Shown here in pieces: positions 60,366 through 64,000 of a stretch of DNA of 64,000 nucleotides. Source of the DNA: Pseudomonas sp. UBA2684 (GTDB lineage Bacteria > Pseudomonadota > Gammaproteobacteria > Pseudomonadales > Pseudomonadaceae). The translations under genes and the position numbers were made by a program. The DNA lies in NCBI GenBank assembly GCA_002354655.1, contig DELY01000036.1, positions 50,205 to 114,204 on the forward strand, written 5' to 3'. The notes beneath the pieces are model-generated. The model made no database searches and was not told the DNA's origin. It saw only the letters and a list, made by a program, of their open reading frames with translations. Positions within the stretch are counted from its first letter, which is position 1. Each line of letters begins with the position of its first letter.

Positions 60366-62036
60366 TCAGGCTGCTTGCGCGTCGGCCTGGCTGAGGGCGC
60401 GGTTCAGCGCGCTGAACAGCGCGCGGAAGCTCGCAGTGGTGAGGTTTTCGTCGATGCCGACGCCGTGCAGCGCCCGTCCGCCGTTGACCCGCAGTTCGAT
60501 ATAGGCAGCCGCCTTGGCGTTGGTGCCAGCGCCGATGGCGTGCTCGCTGTAGTCCATGATCTCCACGGCCACCGGCAGGCCGGCGACCAGGGCTTCCAGC
60601 GGGCCTTTGCCGATGCCGCGCCAGTGTTGGCTGTCGCCGTTGCTGAGAATTTCCACGTCGACCGCGCTGGTGCCGTTTTCTTCCTGCAGGCGATGGCCTT
60701 TCAGGGCGTAGGGCGCCGTGGCTTGCAGGTATTCACGGTCGAGCAGTTGGTAGATCTGCCCGGCACTCATCTCCAGGCCGAGGCGGTCGGTTTCCTTTTG
60801 CACCACCTGGCTGAACTCGATCTGCATGCGTCGCGGCAAGCAGATGCCATATTCCTGCTCCAGCAAATAGGTGATGCCGCCCTTGCCGGACTGGCTGTTG
60901 ACGCGGATCACTGCCTCGTAGCTGCGGCCGATATCGGCCGGGTCGATCGGCAGGTAGGGTACTTCCCAGATGCCGTTCGGGTCCTGCTGGCTGAAGCCTT
61001 TGCGGATCGCATCCTGGTGCGAGCCGGAGAACGCGGTGTGCACCAGGTCGCCGACATAGGGATGGCGTGGGTGCACGGGAATCTGGTTGCACTCCTCGAC
61101 CACCTTGCGCACGTTGTCGATGTCGGAGAAGTCCAGGCCCGGGTGGATGCCCTGGGTGTAGAGGTTCAGCGCCAGGTTGACCAGGTCGACGTTGCCGGTG
61201 CGCTCGCCGTTGCCGAACAGGCAGCCTTCGACGCGGTCGGCGCCAGCCATCAGGCCCAATTCGCTGGCGGCCACGCCGGTGCCGCGGTCGTTGTGGGTGT
61301 GCAGGCTGATCAGCACGCTGTCGCGGCGGCTGATATGGCGGCCGAACCATTCGATCTGGTCGGCGTAGATATTCGGCGTCGCCACTTCAACGGTGGCCGG
61401 CAGGTTGAGGATGACCTTGTTGGTCGGCGTCGGTTGCCAGACGTCGAGCACCGCGTCGCAGACTTCCACGGCGAACGCCAGCTCGGTGGAGGTGAAGATC
61501 TCCGGTGAATACTGGAAGGTCCACTGGGTGGCCGGTTGCTGCTCGGCGAGGTTCTTGATGATGCGCGCGGCATTGACCGCGATGTTCACCACGCCGGCCT
61601 TGTCCTGATTGAAGACGATCCGGCGGAAGCTCGGCGCGGTGGCGTTGTAGACGTGGACGATGGCCTTCTTCGCGCCGACCAGCGACTCGAAGGTGCGGGT
61701 GATCAAATCCTCGCGGGCCTGGGTGAGCACCTGAATGGTGGTGTCGTCCGGGATATGGCCGCCTTCGATCAGCTCGCGAACGAAGTCGAAATCGGTCTGC
61801 GAGGCGGAGGGGAAGCCCACTTCGATCTGCTTGATGCCGACCTGCACCAGGGTCTTGAAGAAGCGCATCTTCTTCTCGGCATCCATCGGCTCGATCAGCG
61901 ATTGGTTGCCGTCGCGCAAATCCGAACTGCACCAGATCGGCACTTCAGTGATGGTCTTCGACGGCCAGCTGCGGTCAGGCAGGTCGATGGCCGGGAAGGC
62001 GCGGTATTTGCTGGACGGGTCTTTAAGCATGCTCAT
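60366..62036 (-). CDS. leuA: 2-isopropylmalate synthase
   Basis: A 556-residue enzyme condensing acetyl-CoA and 2-oxoisovalerate, the first leucine-specific step. The catalytic motif is [14 protein letters not shown], the metal-binding [16 protein letters not shown] lies near residue 240, and the C-terminal allosteric domain (about 420-550) mediates leucine feedback. It is the longer LeuA type found in Pseudomonas and actinobacteria. ATG 62036 has AAAGGA seven bases upstream. A Leu-rich leader ORF lies upstream. Confidence 0.97.
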   Translation of the reverse strand: MSMLKDPSSKYRAFPAIDLPDRSWPSKTITEVPIWCSSDLRDGNQSLIEPMDAEKKMRFFKTLVQVGIKQIEVGFPSASQTDFDFVRELIEGGHIPDDTTIQVLTQAREDLITRTFESLVGAKKAIVHVYNATAPSFRRIVFNQDKAGVVNIAVNAARIIKNLAEQQPATQWTFQYSPEIFTSTELAFAVEVCDAVLDVWQPTPTNKVILNLPATVEVATPNIYADQIEWFGRHISRRDSVLISLHTHNDRGTGVAASELGLMAGADRVEGCLFGNGERTGNVDLVNLALNLYTQGIHPGLDFSDIDNVRKVVEECNQIPVHPRHPYVGDLVHTAFSGSHQDAIRKGFSQQDPNGIWEVPYLPIDPADIGRSYEAVIRVNSQSGKGGITYLLEQEYGICLPRRMQIEFSQVVQKETDRLGLEMSAGQIYQLLDREYLQATAPYALKGHRLQEENGTSAVDVEILSNGDSQHWRGIGKGPLEALVAGLPVAVEIMDYSEHAIGAGTNAKAAAYIELRVNGGRALHGVGIDENLTTASFRALFSALNRALSQADAQAA

Positions 62037-62048
62037 CGGGATGTCCTT

Positions 62049-62111
62049 TTAGCGGCGGCTGCAAGCGGCGGGCCGGGCTGAGTCTGAAATAGGGCGGGGC
62101 GTTGGCGTGAA
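62049..62111 (-). promoter_or_regulatory. C-rich, G-poor leader segment before leuA
   Basis: Between the leader stop and the leuA ribosome site the RNA-like strand has roughly 30 C to 13 G over about 62 bases, with no stem plus T run. This composition resembles a Rho-loading site. It may permit Rho-dependent attenuation when the leader is not covered by ribosomes. This is an inference. Confidence 0.35.
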
Positions 62112-62192
62112 CTATTGGCCATGCAGTCGCTGGCTGACCAGGCAGAGGTTGGCGTGTTGGCGCAGCAGAATGAGGGTGTGGGTAGCGTTCAT
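62112..62192 (-). CDS. candidate leuA leader peptide
   Basis: A 26-codon ORF opening MNATHTLILLRQ and ending QRLHGQ, with six Leu (including one Leu-Ile-Leu-Leu run and one Leu-Cys-Leu-Val run), plus one Ile and one Val. It stops 75 bases before leuA on the same strand. There is no strong ribosome site; the leader start follows GGTTGACGCC. Leu-codon density fits a leucine-sensing leader, but no classical terminator/antiterminator fold is apparent. Confidence 0.5.
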   Translation of the reverse strand: MNATHTLILLRQHANLCLVSQRLHGQ

Positions 62193-62328
62193 GGCGTCAA
62201 CCGTAACCAGTGAGGTTAAAGCTGGCAAGTATCTGAAAAAAAATGGTGATAAAGCGCGCTATGGGCAAATAAGAGCAATTTTATTGCGTGAAAATCTGTG
62301 CGGCTGTGTGTCGATTGCGCGGTGAGTC

Positions 62329-62363
62329 GGCCCTGGCTGGGCGCAGGCACCCAGGCCAGGGCC
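62329..62363 (-). other. hairpin downstream of the mechanosensitive channel gene
   Basis: GGCCCTGG-C-TGGG pairs with CCCA-GG-CCAGGGCC across an eight-base loop, nine bases after the channel stop. No T run, so it is more likely an RNA 3'-end or processing stem than a simple terminator. Confidence 0.4.
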
Positions 62364-62371
62364 ATCCTCGC

Positions 62372-63628
62372 TTATACCGCGGGTAGAGCCGCGGGGCTGA
62401 CCTTCAGTTCGCGCATGTCGGCACCGCTCGGGTGCTGGAACACGCGCAGGCCGAACTCCGGCAGGATCGCCAGCAGGTGGTCGAAGATGTCCGATTGAAT
62501 GCTCTCGTAGCGCGCCCAGGCGGTGGTATTGGTGAAGCAGTACAGCTCCAGCGGCAAGCCGTCGGCGGTGGGGCTGAGTTGGCGCACCAGTTGGGTCATG
62601 TCCTGGTGGATGTCCGAGTGTTGGCGCAGGTAGTGCTCCACATAGGCGCGGAAGGTGCCGATGTTGGTGACGCGGCGGGTGTTGGCCGGCTCCTGGCCGT
62701 CTTCGGCCAGGCTGCTGTTCCAGCTGAGCAGCTCGCTCTGCTTGGACGTCAGATACTGGCCGAGCAGTTTGAAGCGCTGCAGCCGGGCGATTTCTTCGCC
62801 GTTGAGAAAGCCGATGCTGGTCTGGTCCAGATACAGGCTGCGTTTGATGCGCCGTCCGCCCGATTCCTGCATGCCGCGCCAGTTCTTGAACGGATCGCTG
62901 ATAAAGCGCTTGGTCGGGATGCTGGTGATGGTCTTGTCCCAGTTCTGCACTTTCACGGTATGCAGGGCGATGTCGATCACATCGCCGTCGGCGTTCAGTT
63001 GCGGCATCTCGATCCAGTCGCCGACCCGCACGATATCGCTGGAAGAAATCTGCACGCTGGCCACCAGCGACAGCAGGGTGTCCTGAAAAATCAGCAGCAG
63101 GACCGCGGCCATGGCACCGAGGCCGGACAGTAGGATCAGCGGCGAGCGGTCGATCAGGGTGGCGACCATGAGGATCGCGGCAATCGCGAAGAGCAGAATC
63201 TTCACCACCTGGACGTAGCCCTTGATCGGCTTCAGGTTGGCGTCTGGGCGGCGCTGGTAGACGGTGTTTATCAGGGTCAGCGCGCCGCTGATCGCCAGGG
63301 CGATGGTCAGCACGATGAAGGCGCCGCAGACGTTGCGTGTCACCGTGATGGCGGCTTCCGGGAGGTGCGGGACCAGGGCGATGCCGGCGGAGATGATCAA
63401 CGCCGGCACGATATTGGCCAGGCGGGCAATGATGTGCGAGTCGGATAGCGCGCCGTCCTGGCCGATAGGCGTGGCCTTGAGGGCGCGGTACAGGCCGCGC
63501 AGCAGGATGCGTTTGACGACCCAGTTGGCTATCCAGGCGGCAAGCGCCAGCAGACACAGGCTGATCAGGGTGTAAAATTCAGGGTAGCGCTCGAGCCATT
63601 CCAGGGTTGCGCTGACGTGCTGGTTCAT
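62372..63628 (-). CDS. mechanosensitive ion channel, YbdG type
   Basis: A 418-residue MscS-superfamily protein with five predicted N-terminal membrane helices and the MscS core pore/beta region (FQDTLLSLVASVQISSSD, then VRVGDWIEMPQLNADGDV), and a long C-terminal domain. Length and the NKR-type cytoplasmic domain fit YbdG/MscM of E. coli, which responds to mild osmotic downshock. The ATG at 63628 has GAGGA upstream; a start 19 codons earlier is not supported. Confidence 0.88.
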   Translation of the reverse strand: MNQHVSATLEWLERYPEFYTLISLCLLALAAWIANWVVKRILLRGLYRALKATPIGQDGALSDSHIIARLANIVPALIISAGIALVPHLPEAAITVTRNVCGAFIVLTIALAISGALTLINTVYQRRPDANLKPIKGYVQVVKILLFAIAAILMVATLIDRSPLILLSGLGAMAAVLLLIFQDTLLSLVASVQISSSDIVRVGDWIEMPQLNADGDVIDIALHTVKVQNWDKTITSIPTKRFISDPFKNWRGMQESGGRRIKRSLYLDQTSIGFLNGEEIARLQRFKLLGQYLTSKQSELLSWNSSLAEDGQEPANTRRVTNIGTFRAYVEHYLRQHSDIHQDMTQLVRQLSPTADGLPLELYCFTNTTAWARYESIQSDIFDHLLAILPEFGLRVFQHPSGADMRELKVSPAALPAV

Positions 63629-63866
63629 AGCGGTCCTCGTGTGTTTCGGTGGATCGCCGCATCGCGAGTCATTGGCTCGGCGCACGCGGGCTCTGAAGGG
63701 TGGCGAGGGCGTACCTTAACAAAGGCTCCGGCACATCGGCTGTACGGCTTTTCCGATGCTGCCGTGTTTCCTTGCCGGAGCGTGGCCGCGCGGGGCGTGC
63801 GGGTGCGCGTTTCCGCGTGGCGCCAGGCTCTGTAGGTCAGCTGTGCTGCTGGCCAGGAGGGTGATC

Positions 63867-64000
63867 ATGGGCAAACCGAATGTCTCGATTCTGCTGCTGG
63901 CGAGTGTGTTGCTGCTTATGGCGTGCAGCCAGCAGGCCGCGCGGAACGAGTCGCTGTCGCTGGACGAGCATCTGGCCACATTGGGTTATCGGCAGGGCGG
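63867..64000 (+). CDS. lipoprotein of unknown function (3' end outside window)
   Basis: Only the first 44 residues are visible. They form a signal peptide with a lipobox (LLLMAC, Cys20) followed by a polar segment SLSLDEHLATLGYRQG. AGGAGG lies six bases before the ATG, a very strong ribosome site. Not recognised; export as a lipoprotein is the only firm statement. Confidence 0.7.
   Translation, partial: MGKPNVSILLLASVLLLMACSQQAARNESLSLDEHLATLGYRQG

Larger units (their letters stand above)
62037..62371. other. 335-base region between leuA and the MscS gene
   Basis: In leuA direction it contains the leader ORF (62112-62192) followed by a C-rich, G-poor stretch, and at its far end a hairpin downstream of the channel gene (62329-62363). 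A promoter for the leader is not clear; TTGCCC/CATTTT-like boxes occur about 60-90 bases before it. Confidence 0.5.

Overview
The window is chromosomal DNA of a GC-rich gammaproteobacterium, almost certainly a Pseudomonas. The evidence is the gene order: leuA, ybdG-type channel, aminotransferase/omega-amidase, der-bamB-yfgM-hisS-ispG-rodZ-pilW-rlmN-ndk, the isc operon, cysE-trmJ, suhB, secFD-yajC, tgt-queA, lptFG/pepA-holC-valS. This matches my recollection of the P. aeruginosa core chromosome. Products also have Pseudomonas-type lengths and motifs (556-residue LeuA, PilW next to RodZ, a 173-residue HscB with a GTG start). I see no rRNA, CRISPR, prophage or intact insertion sequence. The first gene runs off the left edge and the last off the right edge.

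Layout. Bases 1-23 kb are more accessory and transport-rich: a DUF4344 metallopeptidase, yejK, a membrane-anchored TAXI binding protein, yjeH with a divergent Lrp-type regulator, sbcDC, a small K+ channel and an ABC1 kinase. These are followed by a periplasmic binding protein divergent from a beta-propeller protein that has a Pho-box-like promoter. Next come a complete yehZYXW-type osmolyte ABC transporter, an SLC13-type permease, rlmF, a TVP38 protein, a small winged-helix protein and nhaD. Bases 23.5-62 kb are core housekeeping: valS, the holC gene pair, pepA divergent from lptFG, a cold-shock gene, tRNA-Leu(CAA) divergent from queA-tgt-yajC-secDF, suhB divergent from trmJ-cysE, iscRSUA-hscBA-fdx-iscX, ndk, and the rlmN-to-der block. 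Then come the aminotransferase/omega-amidase pair, an Old Yellow Enzyme with a divergent HxlR regulator, and leuA. The right end holds a YbdG-type mechanosensitive channel and the start of a lipoprotein gene.

Functional links. CysE makes the cysteine precursor beside IscS, which consumes cysteine for Fe-S clusters; IscR and its promoter-overlapping site close the loop, and two Fe-S enzymes (RlmN, IspG) lie just downstream. YajC-SecD-SecF, BamB, YfgM and LptF/LptG are all envelope-building functions. The aminotransferase and omega-amidase overlap and form a plausible transamination-deamidation salvage couple.

The most interesting non-genic signals are four. First, a 26-codon Leu-rich leader ORF with a C-rich, G-poor downstream segment before leuA. 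Second, two ~113-bp elements with the same double-hairpin plan (19.6 and 23.4 kb), plus shorter and decayed relatives. Third, a Pho-box-like triple repeat before the beta-propeller gene. Fourth, a strong IscR-type site on the isc promoter. No obviously new multi-gene system was recognised.
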